From Prostheceraeus crozeri (taxonomy: Eukaryota; Platyhelminthes; Polycladida; Euryleptidae), in contig CAJQUW010005783.1 in the NCBI GenBank assembly GCA_907163375.1, forward strand, positions 119,114-183,113: a stretch of 64,000 nucleotides of DNA, given 5' to 3'. Every line of letters begins with the position of its first letter. The stretch's first letter is position 1. Under the pieces are notes generated by a model that was not told the origin of the DNA, did no database searches, and saw only the letters and a list, made by a program, of their open reading frames with translations. Below are positions 53,306-63,946 of the stretch, piece by piece. Both the position numbers and the translations under genes were made by a program.

Positions 53306-53819
53306 TCTATCTATGGTGATAATGCAAATCTTTGAAAGGATAAGCTGACATTTGTGATTCTGTTGATTATTAAGCAATGGAGATAGTGGCAAGTAAAGTT
53401 CTTTGAGATAAATCAATTGCTGATAATGCGGGCGCAATTCCTGACGTAGTCTGAGGTCAAATAAAGATTCTATCTCTCTGTTCAATCGAAAACTAGAGGA
53501 CCAATCCTTTGAAGATTGCTGTGAATCCAACCAAGAAGGATACTCCACTGTCTTCTTCGGTTTAGGCTATCTGCAGCTATGTTGGGCTAGAATTTAATCC
53601 CGGTACCGTTTCGGAGCCGGTCGTGCTAGAACTGTGGGAGTTGTGGGAGCATGGGTATCGGTTCGGTATTGGGAGTCCGGAGAATCAGTGCCGGTCTTGG
53701 TACTGGATCGTTTTGCATCAAAGTTGCTCTTCACAGCCACATTTATGACTTTAGAAGGAATACAGCGTTCCTTTTATGAGCTATTACTCTGACGATGCCA
53801 ACTTCAACCCCGGCCATCA
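53306..53819. other. intergenic stretch with GGTACCG-rich words
   Basis: Around 53600-53710 there are several CGGTACCG/GGTATCGG/CGGTCTTGGTACTGG words of unknown origin. No gene seen. Confidence 0.45.
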
Positions 53820-53979
53820 TAGGTAGTAGTAGTAGTAAGATGTCTATATTTGAACTGGAAAGCATCACATTACAAAATAAGCACGCTACAAAAAGGAGTT
53901 ATAACTGTTACAAAATCAATGCAAACTAGAATAACAAACACTCAAAGTAAATTCAAATCATAGCATGTATCAAGAATTC

Positions 53980-55383
53980 TTAATGCTTGCACAAATTATT
54001 ACAAATCGTCACACAGGTAGGCAGGAAGGAAGACTGACGGGAAACAGTTCGAGAAAGCGGAACTCTCAACTTTCGGGAGCGGACCAGCATATCTGGGAGG
54101 AGTGAATGTAGAGGATTTTTTGTATAGGCGATGCCATGGAACAGCTTCATTGCAGCATTTTGTCTCCTGATGTGAAGGGGAGTGAATTTTCCACACTGGC
54201 AATCGGGTCCACATATGATCCGATGAGATCTCTTCCGGACACTCTCAAGGTTTTGCGAATTTTTCTGATTTATGCCTATAAGGAGCGGTCCATTATATTC
54301 AAGCGCTGCCAGAACAGTTGCGTTGTAGAGTCGAATGAGGTCAGAAACCTGCAAAAACTTCTTTAACCGTTTAATTACATATAGTCGCTGACATGCGAGT
54401 TTGCAGATGTTCTTCACCTGAGAGTCCCAAGAGAAAGTTTCATTGAATATCACGCCAAGAATACGAAGCTCACTTGTAAATTCAATATTCGAAGGCACGT
54501 GGACAGACAAATTAGGCTTCTTGACATTCATGATTTTCGTTTTCTTGCAGTTGAGTTCCAGTCCGTGAGTCTGACACCAATTATCTGCGTGTAGGATTTC
54601 ATCTCTTACGGAGACATCAATGTCTGTATTTTCTTGAATGGGTATACAAATTACGACGTCATCAGCGTATTTGGATATAAAGTTACTGTTGCTCTTAGGT
54701 TGTAAGGTTCGCATATGTATGCAGAATAAGAATGGGGAAAGTTCCCCCCCTTGCGGGACTCCTGAGGTAACGTGAACTATTGAGCTCACACAGTCCTTTC
54801 GTAACTTTACTCTTTGATGACGATTTTGCAAGTAGTCACTGCACCATAGTAGGAAATCTCTTGGCAAACTTGTGCTGATCAGTGTCTTGAACAAACTTCC
54901 ATGCTCCAAGCTGTCGAATGCCTTCTTTAAATCGAGAGCTATGAGCAGAACACCAGTTGATGAGCAGTCATCTAATATCGAAGAAACAAAGTTATGAACA
55001 CTTATGTTGGCATGGGTTGTGGATGATTGTGGTCGAAAGCCAAACTGTTGAGAGTCATAATTATTGATAAGTTTGTCTCTAAGATTGTTCAGAACATAAG
55101 CCTCCAGGATTTTTGAAAACACGGGAAGCACTGAGATAGGTCGAAAATCATCAAGTGTCGGATTTCGACACTTTTGAACAGGAGTCACATTCGCTAACTT
55201 CCACGAGAATGGGACTGATTTTGAATTGATCGATAGAGCAATCAAATGACTGAGGGGGGCAGCAAGTTCAGAGCAAGCTACTTTGATCAGGAAAGGGGCA
55301 ATATCGTCACTTCCAGCGGACTTGTTTCCTTTGAGATCAGCTAAAAGTTTCAAGACTTCATCTACCTCAACAGAAATTCCCAC
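53980..55383 (-). CDS. reverse transcriptase half of ORF2
   Basis: The 467-residue frame holds all RT blocks: SAGSDDIAPF, the FRPISVLPVFSKILE block, FGFRPQSST, ALDLKKAFDS (catalytic D), TSGVPQGGELSP, KYADDVVIC (YADD) and LRILGVIF. It ends with the helical thumb and C-terminal region. It would synthesise cDNA by target-primed reverse transcription. The upstream endonuclease frame overlaps by about 20 bases and shifts by one base near 55375, where a GGTGGG run suggests an indel. The Met here is the first in frame, not a real start. Confidence 0.93.
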   Translation of the reverse strand: MGISVEVDEVLKLLADLKGNKSAGSDDIAPFLIKVACSELAAPLSHLIALSINSKSVPFSWKLANVTPVQKCRNPTLDDFRPISVLPVFSKILEAYVLNNLRDKLINNYDSQQFGFRPQSSTTHANISVHNFVSSILDDCSSTGVLLIALDLKKAFDSLEHGSLFKTLISTSLPRDFLLWCSDYLQNRHQRVKLRKDCVSSIVHVTSGVPQGGELSPFLFCIHMRTLQPKSNSNFISKYADDVVICIPIQENTDIDVSVRDEILHADNWCQTHGLELNCKKTKIMNVKKPNLSVHVPSNIEFTSELRILGVIFNETFSWDSQVKNICKLACQRLYVIKRLKKFLQVSDLIRLYNATVLAALEYNGPLLIGINQKNSQNLESVRKRSHRIICGPDCQCGKFTPLHIRRQNAAMKLFHGIAYTKNPLHSLLPDMLVRSRKLRVPLSRTVSRQSSFLPTCVTICNNLCKH

Positions 55384-56561
55384 CTTTCTCCGATATCAGC
55401 AGTAGGCCTACACAATTCGGTCAGCATATCCCAATCCGGAGGTTTGCTGAACACAGATGCAAATTTTTGGTTTAGAAGTTCAGCTGAATCCGTAGTTGCT
55501 GGTAGATCAGATCTTTGGTCTTTGTTGTTCATCACACTCCAAATTTTCCATAAACCGTTTGACTTAGCTTGAGTATTACCAATCCAGTATTTCTTTGCTT
55601 TTTCGATTTCTAGCTTAACTTTTTGGCGGTAATACCCGTATAAATTGAAATTCCTTGCACGATAAGCGGCGAAACGAAGATTTATCAAATGCTTCAATTT
55701 GGGAGTGAACCATGGCTTCTCATTTCCTTTCATAATGACTGTATGTCTTGGGATTACTTTCATTGCATCATGAATAACCTGGGTAAACCATTGACACTTG
55801 TTGTCCAGTGAATCTTGTGATCTATACAGCTGATGCCAAGGATATGCTCTAAGATAGGCCTTAAACGCAGATAGATTGCTTTCTCGATAGTCATACACAT
55901 GAACCGTATACGATTTGTCTTTTTCTGGTGTTGGGTCACATATCGTCGGTTCCAAAAAGATAACATTGTGATCTGCATTTCCAATAGGCGCTTTGATGCT
56001 CACTGGACTCTTGTTAGGATCACCAAAATACAGAGGATATAGGCTTCGACTTACTAGAATTTTGTCTAATATAGTATCTTTCCGCGTTGGTGACTGTACA
56101 ATTTGGATGAGGTCTAACAGGCTGTCAAGCTCCTCAGTTCGCAACCTGTTCATGTCTCCAACAATCATGATTTTAGAGAAGGATAAGGAATCACAGAAGT
56201 TAACTAAAAAGGAGGTTACATCTTGAAGCTGCGATACATTCAAATCAGGAGGAACGTAAATTACAAAGAATATGATATCATTTGAAAGATGCAGAGTCAA
56301 ACATTCAAAACAGTCCGGCATGGCAAATGTATCAAGTACTGTAACACGAAGATCTTTATGCACATACGCGCAAACTCCGCCACCGCGCCTGCCATCCCTA
56401 CGATCCAGCCGAAACAATCTATAGTTTTGTATGCATATCTCATCATCAGACATATTCTCAGTTAGCCACGTCTCACATAATGCAACAATCTTTGGCTTTA
56501 GAAGGTCAGTTACTAGTAAAAGATCATCCAGCTTTGGGCGCAAGGATCGAACATTTGCCAA
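55362..56561 (-). CDS. AP-type endonuclease half of ORF2
   Basis: The 399-residue frame begins MANVRSLRPKLDDL and has the exonuclease-endonuclease-phosphatase motifs: ALCETWLTE (metal-binding E), RRGGGVCAYV, MIVGDMN (usually GDFN) and NADHNVIF (catalytic DH, usually SDH). It nicks target DNA to prime reverse transcription. A linker rich in Lys, Trp and Tyr follows, and the frame ends where RT begins in the next frame. The start suits the N-terminus of CR1/L2-like ORF2, although several upstream codons are also open. Confidence 0.92.
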   Translation of the reverse strand: MANVRSLRPKLDDLLLVTDLLKPKIVALCETWLTENMSDDEICIQNYRLFRLDRRDGRRGGGVCAYVHKDLRVTVLDTFAMPDCFECLTLHLSNDIIFFVIYVPPDLNVSQLQDVTSFLVNFCDSLSFSKIMIVGDMNRLRTEELDSLLDLIQIVQSPTRKDTILDKILVSRSLYPLYFGDPNKSPVSIKAPIGNADHNVIFLEPTICDPTPEKDKSYTVHVYDYRESNLSAFKAYLRAYPWHQLYRSQDSLDNKCQWFTQVIHDAMKVIPRHTVIMKGNEKPWFTPKLKHLINLRFAAYRARNFNLYGYYRQKVKLEIEKAKKYWIGNTQAKSNGLWKIWSVMNNKDQRSDLPATTDSAELLNQKFASVFSKPPDWDMLTELCRPTADIGERWEFLLR

Positions 56562-56605
56562 AAGTACTTTTGGAGCTGCTCGTGGGTTAAAAACGCTTAC
56601 TAAAA

Positions 56606-57250
56606 ATGCTGTAGTTCTTTGCGCTCAATAATTTTATTCCGGTAGATTACCACGTCTTGCCCTGACTCCATCCTCGATCTCAATTCATCTCGTAGAGCCT
56701 TCATTTCCTCTCTTTGGTTTTTCGTCAAATCATTATTCAGGTATACGCCCTTGAATGTATTCGACTGCCGCAAATTATTGGCATGTTTGAGAGCATTCAG
56801 TTTCGTCCCATAATTGTCGAATTGAAGCCGGATTAATCTTGGTCATGAGGCATTCAATCTACCAATCCGCCGGAATGTAAAGGAAGTTTCCTCAGAGACG
56901 TTCACCTCGTTCAATAGAGAAATGATTCTGTCCTCATCATTCCCCCTCCTGGTTTCCAAGTCCCCACTGCCATCCTCCCTCAATCCAACAATGATCAGAT
57001 TGTTTCTTCTACTCATGATTTGCTCCATTTCCTCCCTCATGTCTTTGACAATGGCCGAGTTCTTGTACTTCATAATTTCGATTTCATTCTTAAGGAAGCT
57101 GCATTCTGCCTGAAGTCGTTTCTGGCTGTCAACCAGAGAAGACATGGTCATCTCTTTAGACTCCAAAAAGGCCTGAGCCTCTACTACGATGTAGGTAAAG
57201 TGTGTGAACCCGCTCGACTTCAGTATATCTCCATTCAGATCATGGGCTGT
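56606..57250 (-). pseudogene. ORF1 protein with coiled coil and RRM-like domain, one in-frame TGA
   Basis: Residues around LVDSQKRLQAECSFLKNEIE are heptad-rich, predicting a coiled coil. Then RRNNLIIVGLRED starts an RRM-like fold ending near FRRIGRL. A TGA at 56843-56845 interrupts, and the same frame continues with PRLIRLQFDN, ALKHANNLRQ and a C-terminal domain of the L1 ORF1p type to a TAG at about 56604. Such proteins trimerise and bind the element RNA. The TGA sits after a TCA codon where CGA is plausible, so CpG decay explains it. The 5' start is not defined. Confidence 0.8.
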
Positions 57251-58173
57251 TGTGATGAGGAAAAAGAGTCGCGTTTTTATGTTTTTAAATTAAATTATAA
57301 AATTTTAGTATAATTGTGAATCTATAATTGATAAAGCAGATAGCATGACAGTGTATATGCATTTACTTACTATAATGTGCATTTGATGCTTCGGCTCAGT
57401 ATTATTTGAAAACTTTGTGAAGAGACCACTGAATCTGTGCACCCTGAATTGAAGTCTAATTTCGGGAGCAATCTACTCGCAGCAACATCAGTTAATTCGA
57501 AACTATACATGTATAGATTTGATAACATGATATGAAAATGAGATAAGCATGTTTACTGACTGCTTAAGTACAAGATCAGTATTCTTTGAACACTCAATTT
57601 TATTTTCAATTGCTCATAATTTATTAATAAGTAGTATGCATGATATGAATATTAGCTTCTTAAAGTATGCACTATTTACTAAAATTGATCTTTATGACAT
57701 AGACATCACGAATCAAACAATAAAGCTGAAAAGTGAATCCAAAAAGGATGGGAAGTTATTATTGATCAATAAAGTTTCACTTACCGTAATTATCCTTCTC
57801 AAATATTGACATAAATATTGATTTTCTCACCAAAATTTCTTCTGTCTTCAACAAAATTCCGCCGAAGCGTGGGTAGCAGTCATATTTCTACTTGCAAAAG
57901 GTTAATACCAGCTTGTAATTTCAAAACATCCGTAGCCGAATAAATATCGGAATGAAACATTGTCTTTATATTTTCAGATGCCTTGCTCTTTGTTTCCCCT
58001 GTCTATATTATCTCCACAAAGAATACCTCATGAAAAAGAAAAACTGAAGCGCATTCTTGAAAACAACCCAATTTTTCTATAATTTTGTGACGGAGAGTAA
58101 TAATTTGTCCCCTACTGCAACATAGTTCATTTCCCTATAAGGAGTTACTGTTAAATCAAATGATCTTTATCGT
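57251..58173. other. intergenic stretch, nothing recognised
   Basis: AT-rich, short frames only. Confidence 0.5.
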
Positions 58174-58440
58174 TTACAAAAAGCAGTGGATCACTACAAA
58201 CAAGTCAGAAAAAAGACATAACAAAACTAAATTACCACAAGACACACATCCAATTAATGGCTTTCCAAACCGGACAAATGAATGACAATAACGTTTCTTG
58301 TGAGTTTTAAGAGCTTTGATAGTTCCGCTGTTCCTGCTAGTCGGAATTCTCGGATCAAACATCTGTCTCAAAGTGTGTTTGGGATTGCATTCTATCTTGT
58401 TGAAGAATTTTGCACACAGTCTTTCCGCGAATATCTCCAT
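58174..58440 (-). pseudogene. possible C-terminal tail of a non-LTR ORF2
   Basis: The 88-codon frame reads FNKIECNPKHTLRQMF, then IPTSRNSGTIKAL, then KRYCHSFVRFGKP. The spacing (N-P-x-H-x-L, basic stretch, R-x-x-x-S-F-V) is like the last residues of CR1/L2-like ORF2 proteins. No RT is attached and the ends are undefined. It could also be an unrelated chance frame. Confidence 0.35.
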
Positions 58441-58630
58441 TGTATCAACCTCTACATGCGGAAAGCATCTTACAGTACGACGCTCTACACGAAGAAGTTG
58501 GGAAACAGGTAGGCTACTTAGGCAAGGTACAAAATGCAGGAAAACTGAGCACAGACCTAATTAATGCAGTGTAGCAATGTAAAATTATTTCTTAAGAACA
58601 TTTAATCATTTTCAAGTTACGAAGAACATA

Positions 58631-59570
58631 CAGGGTGTCCATGAAGTTTGTACCTGGTTTTAAATCGCTGTCATTTTAAAACTAAATGTTCAAATTCAAA
58701 CTTTATATATCACATTTAATGATAAAACCCCTAAGTTTTGCTTTGAGCAATATTCAATGTTAAATATCTTTGACCATCTTAGATTATCTCGGAAAACATT
58801 TTGAAGAATACCCGAAGTTAAACGTTTCTTCTATGGACAATTATTTTCAAGAATAAACTAAGCTTTTGTGAAGCCATTTGTTGATGCCAGTTATTTATAT
58901 ATCCAATATATAGAACTGATATAGTTATTACTTATGAAAAAAGTAATACTCAAGACATTACCAACGACTAACAATATTTGTTATCATGACGGCGAAGTTC
59001 AAGGCATATTTGAAAGTTTAGCCATGTGGTTTCAAGAGTGATATAGCCGAAACCCAGTATAGTTGAATGCCATCCCGTTGGGGTGGCGTGGGCTTGAGCT
59101 TCCTTCACCTCTTTAGTTCCAGAATGAAAACAAATTCAGATGTGGCTTTCATACGGCCATCAGTAGCCATGTCAGCAAGTGTTGAATTTATCCTGTTTAT
59201 TTGAATCATCATAAATTCGCACGCGAATAGCTTATTTAAACTTTCTCTCAGATTTTATTCAAAAATTCTAATTTTCTGTGCAATATTTTTACACAAGCAG
59301 GTTCTGTGTAGTGCAAAGCCTAGATTTGCAATCGAGGATATACTTTCTATGAATAAAAAATGATCGTGTGCTGTTTACGAGAAATTTGTATAAGGTATTC
59401 AAATATAATATCTGGCAGTTCGTGTTTGAAATAAAGTGTGACATCAAGCATTGTTGTGAACAAAACTCAAGGGTGTCATCACTAAGTGTGATTAATCAAA
59501 TTTGATTTTGAACATTTTCTATTAAAATGACAGTGAGCTAAAACTAGGCACTAACTTTATGGACACTCTG
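58631..59570. mobile_element. mariner-like inverted-repeat element, TA-flanked
   Basis: Termini CAGGGTGTCCATGAAGTTTG and, as complement, CAGAGTGTCCATAAAGTTAG continue to match over about 48 bp and are each flanked by TA. The CAGGGTGTCC start is common in mariner-type elements. The 940-bp interior has no recognisable transposase. Confidence 0.78.
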
Positions 59571-59754
59571 TACAACATTTTATTACACTTTTCACAATAG
59601 TTGAAACGCGCTCATTCCACGTCACGTTGGAAGAAAACGTGATGCCAAGCAAGCAAACAGATTTTACATTTGGATGTGGTGACTTAACTAAGGAGGAAAC
59701 AGTAACACAAACACATTATTAATCCATATTTCTGTCAACAGAATTTCACTTTGT

Positions 59755-59935
59755 AATCAGAGCTATCGGAGCAAGTTACATTTCAATAGAATGAATGAAT
59801 CTAATCCTTTAGATCAAATAAACCATGTCAGGAAAGTTAAGCTTGTGTTCGATTTTCTTTTGAGAATAAGTGATATTCTAGAAATTCAATTATTCTGTTT
59901 CGTTGAAAGATCTTTGATGAGTTGTTAAGGAGTTG
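59755..59935 (-). repeat. partial, diverged third copy of repeat A
   Basis: Shares GCAAGTTACATTTCAATAGA and the following 150 bp with the 47450-47600 part of the inverted copy. The remainder is not recognisable. Confidence 0.75.
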
Positions 59936-60744
59936 CTCATCATGCTCTGAAATAATGATATGTACTCCTCCGCATCTCCTTATTGAATGATCATATTTGA
60001 ATGCATCACTTTTGGGACTAAAAATCGATCTCTTTTGCCTGGATCACATTACTGTGAGTGAAGAAAAACTGTCAGAGTCCACTGAACAGAAACTCATCTC
60101 TCTAAAACTTCTCTAGCTCTAAACTCTAAACTCTTAACCTCCTGTGGGTGTCTGCAAAATCAGGTCGTTTGTGAAATATTCGCAGATATCGGAAGAACTG
60201 GCCTATTAGAAACTAGGTTTTTACGAAGGGCTCATATGTAAGCTATCATGATGTCGCCAAGGATAGTGTGATAAAATAGTTCATGAATTACAGTCCCTAG
60301 CACAAAACAGAACACATTGAAGTGATATAGCGATCTATATGTGTCATTTAAAACGATAAAAGGTGTTAGTGCTCATGAAAATCCTTCTTCTAATACTTGA
60401 ATTTCAAAATGCGACAAAGTTGAAGGTGTATTTTGTTCTACTAATTTATATCAGCAACGCATTCAATGTTCCAAAAGAAGATCATTGATATCAATGGCCT
60501 TTTGCTTTCTAATCATTCAGACATGACATTCTAATAAATGAAACATAGTAAGTAGGCCTAGTTTTAGATAACTCTGTCAGTAGTAAACCTATGGCAAAAG
60601 GAAGCACAAAATGTGCAACAATGCGTCATCATGTGAAAGGAAGCCCAAAATGTGCAGCGATGTATCATCAGGCTGACTGAAGCGTAAAATGGGCCGCCAA
60701 GGATGTGCTGAGCTGAGGTTTACTCGGACCAAGAGGAGAAAAAG
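59936..60744. other. intergenic stretch, nothing recognised
   Basis: A short GGAAGCACAAAATGTGC/GGAAGCCCAAAATGTGC repeat lies near 60600-60655. No gene seen. Confidence 0.5.
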
Positions 60745-62110
60745 TGCTGACTTCCCCCCCCCCCTCGAGTCAAACACTGTCAAAAGTGATGTTTTGACCA
60801 AAGTTGTTCGAATCATGTGAAACAAACTTCATCCAGGTTTGAGATTGAAATGCGCACAAGACTTTTTTTCGAAAATTTCTTCACACTGGGCCTCGACACT
60901 TAGGATTTTCTGTGAAAAAAATTTTCAAAATGTGAGAATTGAGCTCAGGGGGTCCCATCGTGTTTCTCGTCAATGGTTTGGCCGGTGAAGTCTCGATGAA
61001 AAAACACACCCCCCGAGTCGAACATTGTCAAAAGTGATGTTTTGACCAAAGTTGTTCAGAATCATGTGAAACAAACTTCTGTCAAGGTTTGGCGTTGAAA
61101 TTCGCGCAAAAAGTTTTTCAAAAATTTTCTTCACACTGAGCCTCGACACTTGGGATTTTTTTGTGAAAAAAAAATTGAAAATGTCGGAATTGAGCTGAGA
61201 GACCACTCCCATCGTGTTTCTCGTCAAAAGTTGGGTCGGTGAACTCTCGGGGTTAAAACCGCCTCCCCTCGACTCGAACTTTGTCAAAAGTGATCTTTTG
61301 ACCAAAGTATTCAGAATCATGTGAAACAAACTTCTATCAAGGTTGAAGTTCGCACAAAGAATTTTTTCAAAAAATTTCTCCACACTGAGCCTCTCGACAC
61401 TTACGATTTTTCGTGAAAAAATTTCAGCATTTTCACAAAAGTTGCTCAAAACATGTGAAACAAACTTCCGTCAAGGTTTGGCGTTGAAATTCGCACAAAA
61501 AAGTTTTTCGAAAATTTTCTCACGCAGGGCCTCGACACTTAGGATATTTCGTGAAAAAAATTCAAAATGTCAGAATGGAGCTCCATAGCCACTGCCGTTC
61601 GTGTTTTCTCGTCAAAAGTATGGGTCGGTGAAGTCTCGAATGGATAAAAAAACATACCACACCCCTAGAGTCAAAACTTTGTCAAAAGTGATGTTTTGAC
61701 CAAAGTTGTTCAAATCATGTGAAACAAACTTCTATCAAGGTTTTGCGTTGAAATTTTCGCACTATTTTTTTTAGAAAATTTACTTCACACTGGGCCTCGA
61801 CACTTAGGAATTTTTTTTCTGTGAAAAAAATTTTGAAAATGTCTGAATATGGGCTCAGAGGATTCCCATCGTGTTTTATGATAGATTTCTCGTCAAAAGT
61901 TGGGTCGGGTGAAGTCTCGATGAAACCCCTCCCCCCTCGAAGTCGAACATTGTCAAAAATGATGTTTTTGACCAAAGTTGTTATCCAGAATCAATGTGAA
62001 ACAAACTTCTATCAAGGTTTGGCGTGATAATTCGCACAAAAAAGAATTTTCCAGAAAATGTTTTTTCACCACTGGGCCTCGGACAGGATGTGGTAAGATT
62101 TTTTCGTGAA
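60745..62110. repeat. satellite-like tandem array, about 250-bp unit, 5-6 copies
   Basis: The anchor phrase CAAAAGTGATGTTTTGACCA recurs at about 60780, 61028, 61283, 61683 and 61955. An extra short unit sits near 61437. Each unit also has GTGAAACAAACTTC, then CCTCGACACTTAGGATTTT, then CATCGTGTTTCTCGTCAA and a C-rich run. Unit lengths drift (about 248, 255, 134, 245 and 271). Frames on the minus strand are by-products of the repeat and change from unit to unit. Confidence 0.92.
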
Positions 62111-63400
62111 AAATGTGAGGGGAGAGTGATGTATCTCACGAGCGCGTTTGGCGACGACATTCTCAGGAATGAAAGGGATTTAAGAGGCGGACGCGGGGTT
62201 TTAGAGGAGAGGGGTGAGTGAGGAAGACGCACTTTGTTCTTCTAGGATACTAACATTTTCAAGACATATGGAAGGTTTTGTTTTTAATGAGAATTGTAAT
62301 AAAATCGAATTTTTTTAACATATATTCAGATGTTGGATATTTGAAAAAACGACCGAGTTTTTTTCACCTCCGCTTCTGGTAATCAGATAAAGTGATTGAT
62401 GGCTTAAATACATGTGAGAGGGGGTATGGGTAGGACGTGAGGTGGCGTCGGCGGGGGGGGACGTGACTGCCAAAATTTGGAGAGGGAGGCAATTTGGGGG
62501 GGAGCTCTGGAAGAACCCGGGGAGATTAGAAGCGACGTTTTTTAAATGTTTTGGAGGGATGGAGATTTGCGTCATCAACAGCTGATCGATCCGCAACCTG
62601 GTATAAAGATAGGGAACATCGGGACGAGACATGTCAGCTTATGCGGTCTCGGCCGGCTCTTTCTCTCGACTTTAACTCAAATATAAAGGGAAGACAAAAA
62701 GGCCCAGGTTAGCCAGATCTCCGAACCTAGCTAGCATTGGGGTTTTCCTCTAAAACAATTTCATTGCTGCTATCAGCTAAGGTGTCAGACTTATAGGTTA
62801 AAGAAAGCCAACTATGGCTTGTGATCACTTTGGATCAAGTAGGCCCAATAACTTTAAAAACGGTGTCTCTTCGGTTTCTAGTGCACCGATGTGAGTTGAT
62901 TCAAAAAAAGTTCGATAACTATTGATCAAAACCTATATAATATATACTACCCCTTAATAAAATTTCATAAGTAGTATTAAAATGCTGAAAAATATTCAAA
63001 TTTGCGCTTTTTTTTTTAATGTTTTATAAGGTTTTCAACCAAACAAAAAATCTTCTGATTTCAAATAAAGGGGATCTTTATAAGTTGTTCAAGAGGCCAC
63101 TACCTTTAACCTTCGTGGCTTCGACACTTCTTTCCTGATGTAAATAATTCCACTGGGTTTTATCCATGTCAAAATCGGGGTCCCGAATACCAACTAACAG
63201 TGATATGACGCACGCCCTGACCGTGGAGGTTTGGATTTGAGGGCCGAGACCTTGGAGTTGGGATTATAGATCCCCTCTGAGCTAATAGCCTGTAACGGAT
63301 TCATACAGCTTATAAACTTGTCCTATGCTCACTGAACATATAGATGTATTTATGAAAATGATTGTCCAAGGATGTTTACCGTCCTAAATGGTTGCTATCA
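62111..63400. other. intergenic stretch with G-rich low-complexity sequence
   Basis: G-rich runs around 62450-62510, otherwise no coding or repeat motif seen. Confidence 0.5.
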
Positions 63401-63681
63401 AGTCCACTGTAACATCAGACCTTTGTGACATCTGTCAACCTCAGCAACTCAGGGTTGGCAACGTCTATCGTTTGTCATTGTAACTTGGCAAAAATGAGAG
63501 GGTTACTGCAGGCATTGACGTCAAAACTTTCCGCGTCATAGGGTAACCAGTCTTTGAGCTAGGAGTTGGTTACTGAAAGCATAGTGACTGCCGATACCCA
63601 TATTTGGTAAAACCATTGTTGTCATGTCAAAGCATGACCAAATAAGGAAGGTCTGAATCATGGCTTTGCGCTCACTGGGTA

Positions 63682-63688
63682 TATAAAA
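63682..63688 (+). promoter_or_regulatory. TATA box upstream of a duplicated hairpin leader
   Basis: TATAAAA in GC-rich context, followed by a pyrimidine-rich probable initiator about 25-35 bases on (TAGTCTTCACTCC). It stands upstream of the leader repeats and the ATG at 63947. Confidence 0.55.
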
Positions 63689-63700
63689 CGCGTCTTCTCT

Positions 63701-63858
63701 CTAGTCTTCACTCCTGTTCCAAGTTGTAAGACGAACGGTGAGCGCTCTGACGTTTGCTATCAAACGTTACAAGTTAGGTTTCTTTAGACTTCACTTCTAT
63801 TTCCTAACGAACAGTGAGTGTTCTGACAACGTTTGCTATCAAACGTCGCAAGCTAGGT
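63701..63858 (+). repeat. two tandem leader repeats, each with a perfect hairpin
   Basis: Two copies of about 77 bp share CTTCACT, GAACGGTGAG/GAACAGTGAG, TCTGAC and TAGGT. Each holds ACGTTTGCTATCAAACGT, a 7-bp perfect stem with a CTAT loop (63750-63767 and 63829-63846). The position just downstream of the TATA places them in a leader. Confidence 0.8.
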
Positions 63859-63946
63859 CTCTCATGTAGATGATATTATTCCTATGAGATGACTACTATT
63901 ATCTCAATCTCACAAACTATTCTATCTCCTTTCAGAAATTATCAAA

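Larger units (their letters stand above)
53820..57250 (-). mobile_element. near-complete CR1/L2-like non-LTR retrotransposon
   Basis: Minus-strand order is ORF1 (coiled coil plus RRM-like), endonuclease, RT, a short 3' UTR and a terminal ACT tandem repeat (53822-53837). Ending in a short tandem repeat rather than poly(A) is typical of the CR1/L2 group. The lesions seen are one in-frame TGA in ORF1 and one frameshift between endonuclease and RT. The 5' limit is uncertain, and I found no target duplication. Confidence 0.88.

Noticed and set aside
53303..53548. 81-codon minus-strand frame beside repeat C
   Set aside because: It reads through a CTAT microsatellite and has no recognisable domain.
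60589..62232. Minus-strand frames such as the 159-codon one at 60970-61449
   Set aside because: They are made of satellite units and change frame from unit to unit; a shared peptide theme is explained by the DNA repeat.
63402..63946. A 5' LTR starting at TGTAACATC
   Set aside because: No TGG primer site, no second copy and no clear LTR end before the ATG; left as an alternative only.
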